DNA of 64,000 bases from UBA9676 sp035532275 (lineage in GTDB: Bacteria; Actinomycetota; Actinomycetes; Streptosporangiales; Streptosporangiaceae): positions 1-64,000 of the forward strand of contig DATKRG010000386.1 of NCBI GenBank assembly GCA_035532275.1, in the 5' to 3' direction. The translations under genes and the position numbers were made by a program. Below are positions 40,396 to 49,554 of this stretch, piece after piece (the stretch's first letter is position 1; each line of letters begins with the position of its first letter). The notes beneath the pieces are model-generated. The model saw nothing but the letters and a program-made list of their open reading frames with translations, had not been told where the DNA came from and made no database searches.

Positions 40396-41866
40396 ACGCG
40401 GTTGGCCGCACGGTCGCCTGAGCCGCGGCCGGCTCAGGCAGGAACACCGACTTGGCCTTCAGGTAGGCGCCCAGGCACTCGGGGCCGTAGGTGCTGCCCT
40501 GGCCGTTGGCCTTGGTGCCCCACGGCGAGCCCAGGTCGGGCACGTACAGGTTGACGCCGAAGGTCCCGACGTGGATGCGCCGTGCCATGTCCACCCCGTG
40601 GTCGGGGTCCGAGGTCCACACGGTGCCTGCCAGCCCGGGCCCGGCGTCGTTGGCGATCGCCACCGCGTCGGACTCACGGGTATAGGGGATCACCGTGACC
40701 ACCGGCCCGAACACCTCCCGGTCGGCGGCTATCGCACCGGCCGGGTCGGCCAGCACGGTCGGCTCGTAGTAGTAGCCGCGGACCGGGGCGGCCGGCCGGC
40801 GCCCGCCCGCGATCACGCGCGCCCCGTCACCGGTGCTGGCGCTCACGTAGGATTCCACGCCCGCCCGCCGGCGCGGGCTAACCAGCGGCCCCATGCTGGT
40901 TTCTGGTGCCATCGGGTCACCGACCACCATGGCGCCGGCCTGCTCGACAAGCCCGGCAACCGCTTCGTCATAACGAGAGCGGGGCGCGAGCACCCGTGAG
41001 GCCGCGAAGCAGGTCTGCCCGGAATTGGCGAAAGCCAGCCGTCCCAGCGCGGCCGACGCCGCCGCCAGATCGGCGTCTTCCAGCACGATCGCGGCCGACT
41101 TGCCGCCCAGTTCCAGGTTGACGGATTTGAACGTCTCGCCGCACGCCACCGCGATCCGCCGGCCCCACGTCAACGGTCCGGCGAAGGCGATCTTGTCCAC
41201 ACCGGGATGGCGGGCGAGCATCTCGGCCACCTCGTGCGGGCCGGTGACCAGGTTGAAGACCCCGGGCGGGAAGTCCGCCGCCTCGAACGCCTCGGCCAGG
41301 ATGTAGGCGCTCAGGGATGTCTGCGCGGCAGGCTTGAGCACCACCGTGCAGCCCGCGGCGAGCGCCGGGGCGAGCTGGGAGAAGGCGAGCGCCAGCGGGT
41401 AGTTCCAGGGAGCTATCACGGCCGCGACGCCGACCGGCTCCCGCCGGACGATGGTGTGGCCACGGAAGTTGACGGCGGTGCGGATCTCCTCCGGCTCCAG
41501 CGCACGGGCCAAGGTGGCGTAGTAGCGCAGGATGGTGACCGGCACCTCAGCGTTGTGCAGCCGCGACGCGGTGATGGGCATGCCCATCTCGGCGGTCACC
41601 AGCCGGGCGGTGTCCTGCGCCCGGTCGGCCAGCGCCGCGGCCAGCCGGTCCATGGCGGCGGCCCGCTCCGCCCGGTCGGCACGCGGCCAGGGGCCGACGT
41701 CGAACGCCTGCCGGGCAGCGCATACCGCGATATCGACGTCTTTCCCGGAGGCGGCCGGGGCGGCGCCCATGATCTCCTCGGTGGCCGGGTTGGCCACCGT
41801 GACCACGTCCAGGGACGCTGCCAGCAGCAAGCGGCCACCGGCGTAGATATCCCGGTATTCCAGCAA
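40394..41866 (-). CDS. NAD(P)-dependent aldehyde dehydrogenase
   Basis: ALDH superfamily enzyme of 490 residues from TTG 41866, which has AAGGTGG at good spacing; the open frame continues to 42010 without family similarity. The coenzyme region is APWNYPLALAF, the general base is E in LELGGKSA and the nucleophile is C in NSGQTCFAASR. The substrate is an aliphatic or aromatic aldehyde. It is convergent with metK and divergent from the PucR regulator, with a repeated site between. If the one-carbon operon removes methyl or methoxy groups, an aldehyde such as a benzaldehyde or formaldehyde adduct could be its substrate. Confidence 0.85.
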   Translation of the reverse strand: MLEYRDIYAGGRLLLAASLDVVTVANPATEEIMGAAPAASGKDVDIAVCAARQAFDVGPWPRADRAERAAAMDRLAAALADRAQDTARLVTAEMGMPITASRLHNAEVPVTILRYYATLARALEPEEIRTAVNFRGHTIVRREPVGVAAVIAPWNYPLALAFSQLAPALAAGCTVVLKPAAQTSLSAYILAEAFEAADFPPGVFNLVTGPHEVAEMLARHPGVDKIAFAGPLTWGRRIAVACGETFKSVNLELGGKSAAIVLEDADLAAASAALGRLAFANSGQTCFAASRVLAPRSRYDEAVAGLVEQAGAMVVGDPMAPETSMGPLVSPRRRAGVESYVSASTGDGARVIAGGRRPAAPVRGYYYEPTVLADPAGAIAADREVFGPVVTVIPYTRESDAVAIANDAGPGLAGTVWTSDPDHGVDMARRIHVGTFGVNLYVPDLGSPWGTKANGQGSTYGPECLGAYLKAKSVFLPEPAAAQATVRPTA

Positions 41867-41944
41867 TCCAGGCCACCTTCCCAGCCTGACGAGCCACCAT
41901 GTGGATGCGTCCGGCCCTGGCAGCGGGGCGCGGCCGCCCTGGCC

Positions 41945-41973
41945 ATGGTTCGTTAACTTCCGGTTCGTTAACT
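41945..41973. promoter_or_regulatory. direct repeat, candidate regulator site between ALDH and pucR
   Basis: GGTTCGTTAACTT occurs at 41945 and again at 41960, exactly 15 bp apart; each holds the palindrome GTTAAC. The A/T-rich pair stands out from the GC-rich gap shared by the two divergent genes. Confidence 0.5.
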
Positions 41974-42141
41974 TTCCTGAAATGTGCGCGGCGCGCCACC
42001 CGGTTGTCAAGGTTCACGCGCAGGCAGGTACAGACGCCTCCCGGGCGCGGGCGCCGGCCCGGCCATTTCCCCCTACCGGGAGGCCACTGGTTTGTCGTCT
42101 CCCACAGGGACGGCACCCGATTCCGGCCTTATGCTGCGCTT

Positions 42142-43458
42142 GTGACCGACAACCCCCCGGCCGCGGGACGGGCACTCGCACCCGGCCCAGCGCGCGACCT
42201 CGGCCGGGAGAACATGGTCCTGCGCGAGCTGGTGACGGTCTACCGGCAGTTGTCCGGCCTGGCGCTGCAGGACGCGGACCTGGCCAGCGTCACCCGGCTG
42301 CTCGCCGACCGGATCACGGCGACCGTGGCTGTGGTCAGCCCGGTGATGGACGTGATGGCCGCCGCCGCGCCGGGAGTGCCGCCGGAGAAGGCCGCCGTCA
42401 TGGTCGCCGATGCCCTGGTCAACCCGCGGCTTGGCCAGGTGCTGCGGGCATCGCGGCAGGGCCACCGCTCGCTCTGGCTGCCCAGCGTCGGCGGGATGCC
42501 CGCGATCATCGTGGCGCCGATCCTGGTCGGGGACGAGGTGCCCGCCCACCTGATCACCCTCGACCCGCCGGAGCAGGGCGGCGGCGAGGACATGAACCTG
42601 CTGGTCACCGAGCACGCGGCCACGATCTGCGGGGTGATCCTGGGCCGCGAGCACGTGGTCGCGGCCGCCGCCCGCCGGGTGCGTGACGACCTGGTGGAGG
42701 GCCTGCTGCTGGGCCGGGGCCGGGACGACGCCGACACCGGGCGGTGGGCGGCGCATCTGGGGTATGACCCCACGCGCGAGCACAACGTCGTGGTCGTCGC
42801 GTTCGACGTGCCCGCCCCGCGCATGCCCGAGGACGCCGACGCGCTCCGGCAGCGGGTCCGCGATGTCATCGAGCATTTCTTCGCCACCCGCGCCCCGGAT
42901 GTGATCATCTCGGCGCGGGAATCGGAAGTCGTGCTGGTGGCAGCCGGCACCGATCCGCAGCGGCTGGGGGCGACCTGCCTGACCCGGCTGGCGGAGCTGT
43001 TCCCGGACACCAAGGTCGTCATCGGCATCGGCGGCACCTGCCGCGACCCGCGCGAGATCACCCGGTCCTACGAGGAGGCGCACCGGACGATCGAGACCCT
43101 GCGCCGCATCGGCCGGACCGGCACCGTCACCGCCTTCGCCGATCTCGGCATCCACCGGCTGCTGCTGCAGGTGCCCGACCTGTCGGAGCTGCGGTCATTC
43201 GCCGCCGACGTGCTCGGCAGCCTGTCCCTGGGCGACCGCGAGCGGCGCGCCGAGTACCTGACGACGCTCGCCTGCTACCTGCGCGAGAACAGCAGCCCGC
43301 AGCGCGCCGCCCGGTTCCTGCACGTCCATCCCAACACCGTGGCCTACCGGATCAAGCGGATCGAGGAGATCACCGGGCTGGCGATGGACAACTACCGGGA
43401 CCGGCTCACCACGCAGGTGGCGCTGGAGATCCTGGACGCGCTGGGGGATGAGCCATGA
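42142..43458 (+). CDS. PucR/CdaR-type transcriptional regulator
   Basis: The 438-residue protein has an N-terminal region with a GAF-like sensor (about 30-175), a CdaR GGDEF-like middle domain (about 190-320) and a C-terminal PucR helix-turn-helix: LACYLRENSSPQRAARFLHV then HPNTVAYRIKRIEEITGL. Such regulators control purine, aromatic or polyol catabolism. GTG 42142 is used because the long frame upstream reads through the ALDH promoter region; no Shine-Dalgarno sequence is visible, so a leaderless message is possible. It overlaps the next gene by 4 bp and faces the ALDH gene across the repeated GGTTCGTTAACTT sites. Confidence 0.88.
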   Translation: MTDNPPAAGRALAPGPARDLGRENMVLRELVTVYRQLSGLALQDADLASVTRLLADRITATVAVVSPVMDVMAAAAPGVPPEKAAVMVADALVNPRLGQVLRASRQGHRSLWLPSVGGMPAIIVAPILVGDEVPAHLITLDPPEQGGGEDMNLLVTEHAATICGVILGREHVVAAAARRVRDDLVEGLLLGRGRDDADTGRWAAHLGYDPTREHNVVVVAFDVPAPRMPEDADALRQRVRDVIEHFFATRAPDVIISARESEVVLVAAGTDPQRLGATCLTRLAELFPDTKVVIGIGGTCRDPREITRSYEEAHRTIETLRRIGRTGTVTAFADLGIHRLLLQVPDLSELRSFAADVLGSLSLGDRERRAEYLTTLACYLRENSSPQRAARFLHVHPNTVAYRIKRIEEITGLAMDNYRDRLTTQVALEILDALGDEP

Positions 43459-45320
43459 CCGGATTCACCGACCTGCTCGGCCAGCGGCTGCTGGTCTGCG
43501 ACGGGGCCATGGGCACCATGCTGCACGCGGCGGGATGCGCGCTCGACCGGGCGCTGCCCGAGGTCAACCTGTCCGACCCCAAGCTGGTCGCCGCCATCCA
43601 CGAGAGCTATCTCGCGGCAGGCGCCGACATCATCCAGACCAACACGTTCGGGGCAAACCGGCTGTGGCTGGCCGGTCACGGCTACCCCGACCAGGTGGAG
43701 GAGATCAACCGGGTCGCGGTCGGCATCGCCAGGGAGATGAGCGAGCGCAGCGGCCGTGAGGTCTTCGTGGCCGGCTCGGTCTCGCCCGCCGTGACAGCCC
43801 GGCGGCGGCGCCAGGTCGGTGCCGCCGAACGCCGGGCCGTGCTCGCCGAGCAGATCCAGGTACTCGCCGCCAGCGGCGTCGACCTGCTCATCCTGGAGAC
43901 GTTCGGCTATCTCGACGAACTCGCCGAGGCGGTGGCGGTGGCCGTCGAGGTCTGCGACGTCCCCGTAGTGGCGCAGGCCACCTTCGCTGACGACGGGCGG
44001 ACTCTCGGCGGGGAAACGCCGTACGAGGTCGTCTCGGTGCTCAGTGAGCTGCCCATCGCGATGCTCGGGACCAACTGCACCACCGGCCCCCAGCGCATGC
44101 TCGCCGTGGTGGAGGACCTGGTCCGGTTCAGCGCCGTGCCGGTGAGCGCGCAGCCGAACGCCGGCCAGCCGCGCAAGGTCGGCTACCGGCAGTTCGAGTT
44201 CAGCATCGACGCCAGCTATTTCGCCCGCTACCTGCGCCGGTTCGCGGAGGCGGGAGCGGCCATGGTCGGCGGCTGCTGCGGCACCACCCCGGGCCACATC
44301 GAGGCCGCCGCCGCCAGCCTGGCCGACCTGCCGGTGACGGGCGCCCGTGCCAGCACCCGGCCGCGGTCACGCCGGCCCGCCCGCGGTCAGGCGGGCGGGG
44401 CCACCGGTATCCTCGCCGCCCGGCTCGCCGCCCGCGATTTCGTGGTCGCGGCACAGCTCCCCGCCGCCGACGACGGTGCCGCCAGCCCGGCCGGCGGCCT
44501 GGCCGGCGGCCGGGCTGGCAGCTGGGCTGGCGGCACCGTGGCGGCCCTGCGCGGGCAGGGTGTGGAGCTGTTCGCGGTGGCCCCGCCGGACGGCCCCCGC
44601 GGCCACCGGGACTCACTCGGCATGGCGGTCCACCTGCAGCAGCACGGCGGCGTGGAAACCATCGTCACGATGACGACGTGGGACAAGACCATCATGACGC
44701 TGCAGGCGGACCTGCTCGGCGCGCACGCGCTCGGCATCCGCAGCGTCATCTGCGAGACCGGGAACCCGCCGGTGCTGGGCGACTACCCGGCCGTGGACGG
44801 GATCTGGGACGTGGACTCGCTCGGCCTGGTCGCCCTGCTCGCGGGGCTGAACTGCGGCCAGGACCTGGACGGCCTGCCGCTAACCCCGGCCACCTCGTTC
44901 TGCATCGGGACCCGGATCAGCCTCGGTGCGGCCGATGGCGCGGCCGAGGCCGAGCGGGTCAGGGCCGAAGTGGCCGCCGGGGCGCACTTCCTCATCACCC
45001 GGCCGCAGTATGAGCTGGACTCGCTGCGCCAGCTGACCGCGGCGCTCGCGGGCACGCCGGTGCCGATCCTGCTCACGGTCGCGCCGCTGCGCAGCTTCGA
45101 GGAGGCCGAGTATCTCGCCCATGAGGTGCCCGAGGTGACCATGCCCGGGGCGGCACTGCGCACCATGGAGCGGGCGGGGCTGGCCGGTGCCCGGGCGGCC
45201 GGCCTGGAACTGGCAGCCGACCTGCTCCGGGAGGCGCGGCCGCTGGTGGACGGCGTGGTACTGGCGGCACCCGAGGGTGACCCGGCCACGCTGGGCGCCC
45301 TGCTGGCCGCCAGTGCCTGA
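43455..45320 (+). CDS. homocysteine S-methyltransferase/MTHFR fusion
   Basis: The 621-residue protein has an N-terminal homocysteine methyltransferase barrel (1-295) with CDGAMGTML, zinc Cys in LGTNCTTGP and VGGCCGTTPGH, and a C-terminal MTHFR barrel (about 310-610) with GIRSVICETGNPP and AHFLITRPQYELDS. Between them is an Ala/Gly-rich linker. Fusions of this type join methyl-folate formation to homocysteine methylation. This is the second MTHFR-type reductase and the second methionine-forming enzyme in 10 kb. It overlaps the pucR stop by 4 bp, so the regulator and enzyme are co-translated. Confidence 0.9.
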   Translation: MTGFTDLLGQRLLVCDGAMGTMLHAAGCALDRALPEVNLSDPKLVAAIHESYLAAGADIIQTNTFGANRLWLAGHGYPDQVEEINRVAVGIAREMSERSGREVFVAGSVSPAVTARRRRQVGAAERRAVLAEQIQVLAASGVDLLILETFGYLDELAEAVAVAVEVCDVPVVAQATFADDGRTLGGETPYEVVSVLSELPIAMLGTNCTTGPQRMLAVVEDLVRFSAVPVSAQPNAGQPRKVGYRQFEFSIDASYFARYLRRFAEAGAAMVGGCCGTTPGHIEAAAASLADLPVTGARASTRPRSRRPARGQAGGATGILAARLAARDFVVAAQLPAADDGAASPAGGLAGGRAGSWAGGTVAALRGQGVELFAVAPPDGPRGHRDSLGMAVHLQQHGGVETIVTMTTWDKTIMTLQADLLGAHALGIRSVICETGNPPVLGDYPAVDGIWDVDSLGLVALLAGLNCGQDLDGLPLTPATSFCIGTRISLGAADGAAEAERVRAEVAAGAHFLITRPQYELDSLRQLTAALAGTPVPILLTVAPLRSFEEAEYLAHEVPEVTMPGAALRTMERAGLAGARAAGLELAADLLREARPLVDGVVLAAPEGDPATLGALLAASA

Positions 45321-45514
45321 AAAATTGCCGTGACCAGCGGCAGGAAACCCGGCGGGGACTTGCGCACACGGGTCGTTGCCGGAGCACAATGGTGCGGGTG
45401 GGACGTTGTGGGATATGCCGTAGCGGGCGGCGGGGCCATACCGCATGCTGTACCGCACCCGCAGGGACCGGTCACCGCCAGGCCGCCCGCCTGCCCGGTG
45501 ACAGGCATGTCTGT

Positions 45515-45604
45515 GACAAGCAGGGCTGTAAGAATCAGGGCTGTGATAAGTACGGCTGTGATAAGTACGGCTGTGACAAGCACGGCTGTGACAAGCACGG
45601 CTTT
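45515..45604. repeat. 15-bp tandem repeat upstream of the molybdenum hydroxylase
   Basis: Six copies of a 15-bp unit related to GTGATAAGTACGGCT lie in the gap 45321-45637. An open frame across it (45389-45637) would encode GCDKY/GCDKH units. Nothing else is recognised in this gap. Confidence 0.9.
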
Positions 45605-45637
45605 CGGAAACAGGTCGTCGCAAGCTACGGAGGCTAG

Positions 45638-47944
45638 ATGAGCATCCTGGGTACCCGGGTTGTGCGGACCGAGGACCCGCGCCTGCTGACCGCCGGCGGC
45701 ACCTATGTGGATGACCTCAGGGTGCCGGAACTGGCGGGAGCGGCGCGGGTCACCTTCGTCCGCAGCCCCTTCGGGCACGCAATGATCACCGGCATCGACG
45801 CTTCAGCCGCGCTGGCGGCGCCGGGTGTGGTCGCCGTGCTGACCTTCCAGGACATCAACGACATCCCCCCGCCGCCACCGCCGCCGGAGGGGGGCCCGCC
45901 CCCGGGCAGCGAGGCCGCTCCCCTGCCGCTGGGCGGGGTGTGGCAGGAGCCGCTGCTGGCGGTGGACCGGGTGCGGTACGTGGGCGAGCCGGTGGCCATC
46001 GTCATCACCGACGAGACCTACCAGGGCGAGGATGCCGCCGAACTGGTCTCGGTGGACTATGACCCGCTGCCCGCGGTCGTGGGCGTCGGTAAGGCGCTGA
46101 GCGGCGACACGCTGCTCTTCCCGGACGCCGGGTCGAATATCCCCGTGGACCACGCCGCGGGCGACACCGCGTTCGAGGGCTGTGACGTGGTGGTCGAGCG
46201 GGAGATCATGAACCAGCGGGTCGCGCCGGTGCCGCTGGAGGGCCGCGCCACCGCCGCCGTGTGGGCGGACGGCAAGCTGACGGTCTGGGTGAGCACGCAG
46301 AACGCGCAGATCAGCCGGTTCATCCTGGCCGGCGCGTTCGGGCTCAACCCCGATGCGATCCGGGTCGTCGCCCCGGACGTGGGCGGCGGGTTCGGCGCCA
46401 AGGTCGGCCTCGACCGGGACGCCATCACCGTCGCCTGGGCAGCCAGGCACATCGGCCGGGCCCTGCGCTGGGTGGAGACCCGCAGTGAGAACCTGACCGG
46501 CATGACGCACGGGCGCGCCCAGCGGCACAGCATCAAGATCGGCGGGACCAGGGACGGGCGGGTGCTCGCCTACCGGCTCGATGTCGTGCAGGACACGGGG
46601 GCCTACTCACGGATGGGCGGCTTCCTGCCCACCCTCACCAACCTGATGGCGGCCGGGCCCTACGACATCGCTCACGTCGAGGCCGGGTACCGGGTGGTGG
46701 TGACCAACACCACGCCGATCTCCGCCTACCGTGGCGCCGGGCGCCCCGAGGCCACGGCCGCGATCGAGCGGGCGATGGACCTGTTCGCGGCCGAGATCGG
46801 GATGGACCCGGCCGCGGTACGGCGGAAGAACCTGGTGCCGTCGGACAAGTTCCCGTACCAGACCCCCTGCGGGGCGACCTACGACACCGGCGACTACATC
46901 GGGGCGCTGGACAAGGTGCTGGCCGGCGCGGGCTATGACGAGCTGCGGGCCGAGCAGGCACGCCGGCGGGAGCGCGGTGACGTAGTCCAGCTCGGTATCG
47001 GCGTGGCCAGCTACGTGGAGATCACCGCGGCCGACGCGGACGGCGGTGAGACGGCGCGGGTGGAGGTGCACGATGACGGCACCGCCATGGTCTACACCGG
47101 CAGCTCCGCGCACGGCCAGGGACACCACACCGCCTGGGCCATGATCGTCGAGGCTGACCTGGGTATCCCGATGGCCAAGGTCACCGTGAAGCACGGTGAC
47201 ACCGACGAGATCCCGCTGGGCACCGGCACGTATGGGTCGCGCTCGCTGCAGCTCGGCGGGGTCGCCGTGCACCGGGCCAATCTGGAAGTCAAGGAGCAGG
47301 CCCGCAAGCTGGCGGCGGAGATGATGGAGGCCAGCGAGGCCGACCTGGAGCTCAACACCGATTCCGGGCTCTGGCAGGTCCGCGGTGACCCGGGATCCAG
47401 CCGGACCTGGGCTGACGTGGCCAGCCACGCCGGGGCCGAGGGCCTGACGGCCTTCGTCCACTACACCGATGGCGCGCCGACGTTCCCGTTCGGCTCCCAC
47501 GTCGCCGTCGCGGAGGTGGACACCGAGACCGGTAAGGTCACCCTGGTACGGCACGTAACTGTGGACGACGCTGGCACGGTGCTCAACCCGGTGCTGACCG
47601 AGGGCCAGCGGCATGGCGGCATCGCCCAGGGAGTGGCGCAGGCGCTGCTGGAGGAGATGATCTACGACGCCGACGGCAACCCGCTCACCGGGACGCTCGC
47701 GGACTACGCCGCCATCTCCGCCACGGAGCTGCCGAGCTTTGAGTTGCTGGTGAGTGAGACACCGGCCACCATCAACCCGCTGGGGGCCAAGGGAATCGGC
47801 GAGGCCGGCACGATCGGTGCCACCCCGGCCATGCAGAGCGCCGTCATCGACGCGGTCAGCCACCTCGGTGTCCGCCACATCGACATGCCGACCACACCAG
47901 CGCGGGTGTGGGCCGCGATCAGCGAAGCGAGGAACAGCCAGTGA
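45638..47944 (+). CDS. molybdopterin-binding large subunit of a form II xanthine dehydrogenase/CoxL-like hydroxylase
   Basis: The 768-residue subunit binds the molybdenum-cytosine dinucleotide cofactor. Marks are VGEPVAIVI, VGGGFGAKVG, the active-site loop AYRGAGRPEA and GIGEAGTIG with the catalytic Glu. The AYRGAGR loop is the form II type; true CO dehydrogenase has AYRCSFR, so CO oxidation is unlikely and an aromatic, N-heterocyclic or aldehyde substrate is more likely. An unusual PPPPPPPEGGPPPG run (about residues 77-90) sits in a surface loop. ATG 45638 follows a repeat-filled leader. The small and FAD subunits follow with 4-bp overlaps. Confidence 0.92.
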   Translation: MSILGTRVVRTEDPRLLTAGGTYVDDLRVPELAGAARVTFVRSPFGHAMITGIDASAALAAPGVVAVLTFQDINDIPPPPPPPEGGPPPGSEAAPLPLGGVWQEPLLAVDRVRYVGEPVAIVITDETYQGEDAAELVSVDYDPLPAVVGVGKALSGDTLLFPDAGSNIPVDHAAGDTAFEGCDVVVEREIMNQRVAPVPLEGRATAAVWADGKLTVWVSTQNAQISRFILAGAFGLNPDAIRVVAPDVGGGFGAKVGLDRDAITVAWAARHIGRALRWVETRSENLTGMTHGRAQRHSIKIGGTRDGRVLAYRLDVVQDTGAYSRMGGFLPTLTNLMAAGPYDIAHVEAGYRVVVTNTTPISAYRGAGRPEATAAIERAMDLFAAEIGMDPAAVRRKNLVPSDKFPYQTPCGATYDTGDYIGALDKVLAGAGYDELRAEQARRRERGDVVQLGIGVASYVEITAADADGGETARVEVHDDGTAMVYTGSSAHGQGHHTAWAMIVEADLGIPMAKVTVKHGDTDEIPLGTGTYGSRSLQLGGVAVHRANLEVKEQARKLAAEMMEASEADLELNTDSGLWQVRGDPGSSRTWADVASHAGAEGLTAFVHYTDGAPTFPFGSHVAVAEVDTETGKVTLVRHVTVDDAGTVLNPVLTEGQRHGGIAQGVAQALLEEMIYDADGNPLTGTLADYAAISATELPSFELLVSETPATINPLGAKGIGEAGTIGATPAMQSAVIDAVSHLGVRHIDMPTTPARVWAAISEARNSQ

Positions 47945-48420
47945 AGGTGAGTATGACCGTCAACGGCAGCGCGGTCACCGCGGAGGTGGCGGACCGCACC
48001 CTGCTGGTCCACTTCCTGCGCGATGTGGCAGGCCTGACCGCGACCAACATCGGCTGTGACACCACGTCATGCGGGGCCTGCACGGTCCTGCTGGACGGGC
48101 AGTCGGTGAAGTCGTGCACGGTACTGGCCGCCCAGGCCGAAGGCCGTGAGGTGACCACGCTGGAGGGTCTCGCCGCCGCCGGCGGCGAGATGCACCCGGT
48201 CCAGCAGGCCTTCCACGCCGAGCACGGGCTGCAATGCGGGTTCTGCACCCCGGGCATGGTGATGGCGGCAGTCTCGCTGCTCGCCGAGAATCCCCACCCC
48301 ACTGAGGAGCAGGTGCGCACCGGCCTGGAAGGCAACCTGTGCCGGTGCACCGGCTACCACAACATCGTCCGGGCTGTGCTCGCCGCGTCCGGCCAGGCCG
48401 AAGGGCAGGACAGCCAGTGA
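47941..48420 (+). CDS. 2Fe-2S small subunit of the molybdenum hydroxylase (CoxS-like)
   Basis: The 159-residue protein has two 2Fe-2S clusters: a plant-ferredoxin type CDTTSCGACTVLLDGQSVKSC (cysteines about 40-61, shown in part) and the helical CGFCTPGM with LEGNLCRCTGYHNIVRAV. It carries electrons from molybdenum to FAD. GTG 47941 overlaps the large-subunit stop (GTGA) and the stop overlaps the FAD subunit, so all three are made together. Confidence 0.95.
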   Translation: MKVSMTVNGSAVTAEVADRTLLVHFLRDVAGLTATNIGCDTTSCGACTVLLDGQSVKSCTVLAAQAEGREVTTLEGLAAAGGEMHPVQQAFHAEHGLQCGFCTPGMVMAAVSLLAENPHPTEEQVRTGLEGNLCRCTGYHNIVRAVLAASGQAEGQDSQ

Positions 48421-49235
48421 TCCCGGCAGCCTTCACCTACAAGCGGGCCTGGTCGGTGGACGAGGCCCTGGACCTGGCTGCCCAGGGCGGCGAGGACGCG
48501 AAGTTCCTGGCCGGCGGGCATTCGCTGCTGCCGCTGATGAAGCTGCGGCTGGCGGTGCCGGAGACCCTGGTGGACATCGGCCGGCTCGCGGAGCTGTCGT
48601 CCGTCCGGGACGAGGGCAGCTACATCGCGGTGGGGGCGCTCACCACCCACCACGACCTTGCCACCTCCGGCCTGCTGGGGCAGGAACTGCCGTTGCTGGC
48701 CCATGCCGCGGGCGAGGTCGGTGACCCGCAGGTGCGGCACCGGGGCACGATCGGCGGCTCACTGGTGCACGCCGACCCCGCGGCCGACCTGCCGGCGGTG
48801 ATCCTGGCGCTGGATGCCACCCTGGTCGCGCGCGGGCCCGGCGGCAGCCGGGAGATCGCGGCCGCGGACTTCTTCCACGGCCTGTTCGAGACCGCCCTGG
48901 CACCTGGCGAGCTGCTCACCGAGATCCGCATCCCCAAGCCGGCCCAGGCCGGGTGGGCGTTCCAGAAGTTCACCAAGCGCGCCATCGACTGGGCGATCGT
49001 CGGCGTCGCGGTGCAGGGCGACGCGGTGGCACTGGTCAACATGGGGCAGACGCCGGTACGGGCGGCCGCGGTCGAGCAGGCGCTGGCCAGTGGCGCGGCG
49101 CCGGATACGGCGGCCGCGCATGCCGCCGACGGGACCAGCGCGCCCGAGGACATCAATGCCGACCGGGGATACCGCGAGCACCTGGCACGGGTCCTGGTGG
49201 GCCGCGCGCTGGCGGAGTCACGCTCGCGGTCCTGA
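48417..49235 (+). CDS. FAD-binding medium subunit of the molybdenum hydroxylase (CoxM-like)
   Basis: The 272-residue subunit has the FAD loop FLAGGHSLLPLMKLRL (about 29-44), the second FAD motif TIGGSLVHADPAADLPAV and C-terminal WAFQKFTKRAIDWAIVGVAV. It passes electrons to the final acceptor. Gene order L-S-M is the reverse of the M-S-L order of form I cox operons and fits a form II enzyme. It ends convergently 52 bp before mftB. No chaperone or cofactor-insertion genes (coxD-G) accompany it. Confidence 0.93.
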   Translation: MIPAAFTYKRAWSVDEALDLAAQGGEDAKFLAGGHSLLPLMKLRLAVPETLVDIGRLAELSSVRDEGSYIAVGALTTHHDLATSGLLGQELPLLAHAAGEVGDPQVRHRGTIGGSLVHADPAADLPAVILALDATLVARGPGGSREIAAADFFHGLFETALAPGELLTEIRIPKPAQAGWAFQKFTKRAIDWAIVGVAVQGDAVALVNMGQTPVRAAAVEQALASGAAPDTAAAHAADGTSAPEDINADRGYREHLARVLVGRALAESRSRS

Positions 49236-49287
49236 GCGCCAGGCGATCAGCGTGTGCCGGCCAGCGTCTGCTGGCCGGCACGGCTGT

Positions 49288-49551
49288 TCAGCGAGGCCGG
49301 ATCACGCCGGAGGCCAGCAGGCTGGTCAGCGCCTGCTCGCACGATGGCCGGCGTGGTCCGGGTACGCACGCGGCCAGGGCTTCGGCGGCGCTCGGGAAGT
49401 CACCGAGGGACTCCACCAGGGCGACCAGGTCCGGCGCCTTGAGGAAGACGAGGCGGCGGTTCCCATAGTGGTAGGCCAGGCCGCCGAACGCCTCCGGCCG
49501 GATGGCCACCTGGGGATGCTTCTCGTACGCGCGGGCCGGGTCAAACTCCAT
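49288..49551 (-). CDS. mftB: mycofactocin precursor-binding protein MftB
   Basis: The 87-residue protein has the PqqD-like RiPP recognition fold: YEKHPQVAIRPEAFGGLAYH (about 9-28), YGNRRLVFLKAPDLVALVESL and a C-terminal ALTSLLASGVI helix. It would present the MftA peptide to the radical SAM enzyme MftC. It starts 3 bp after the mftA stop. The expected next gene, mftC, is absent; the convergent molybdenum hydroxylase follows instead. Confidence 0.93.
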   Translation of the reverse strand: MEFDPARAYEKHPQVAIRPEAFGGLAYHYGNRRLVFLKAPDLVALVESLGDFPSAAEALAACVPGPRRPSCEQALTSLLASGVIRPR

Positions 49552-49554
49552 GGG

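Noticed and set aside
45638..49235. Aerobic CO dehydrogenase (coxLSM)
   Set aside because: The active-site loop is AYRGAGR, not the AYRCSFR of form I CO dehydrogenase, and the gene order and missing maturation genes do not fit.
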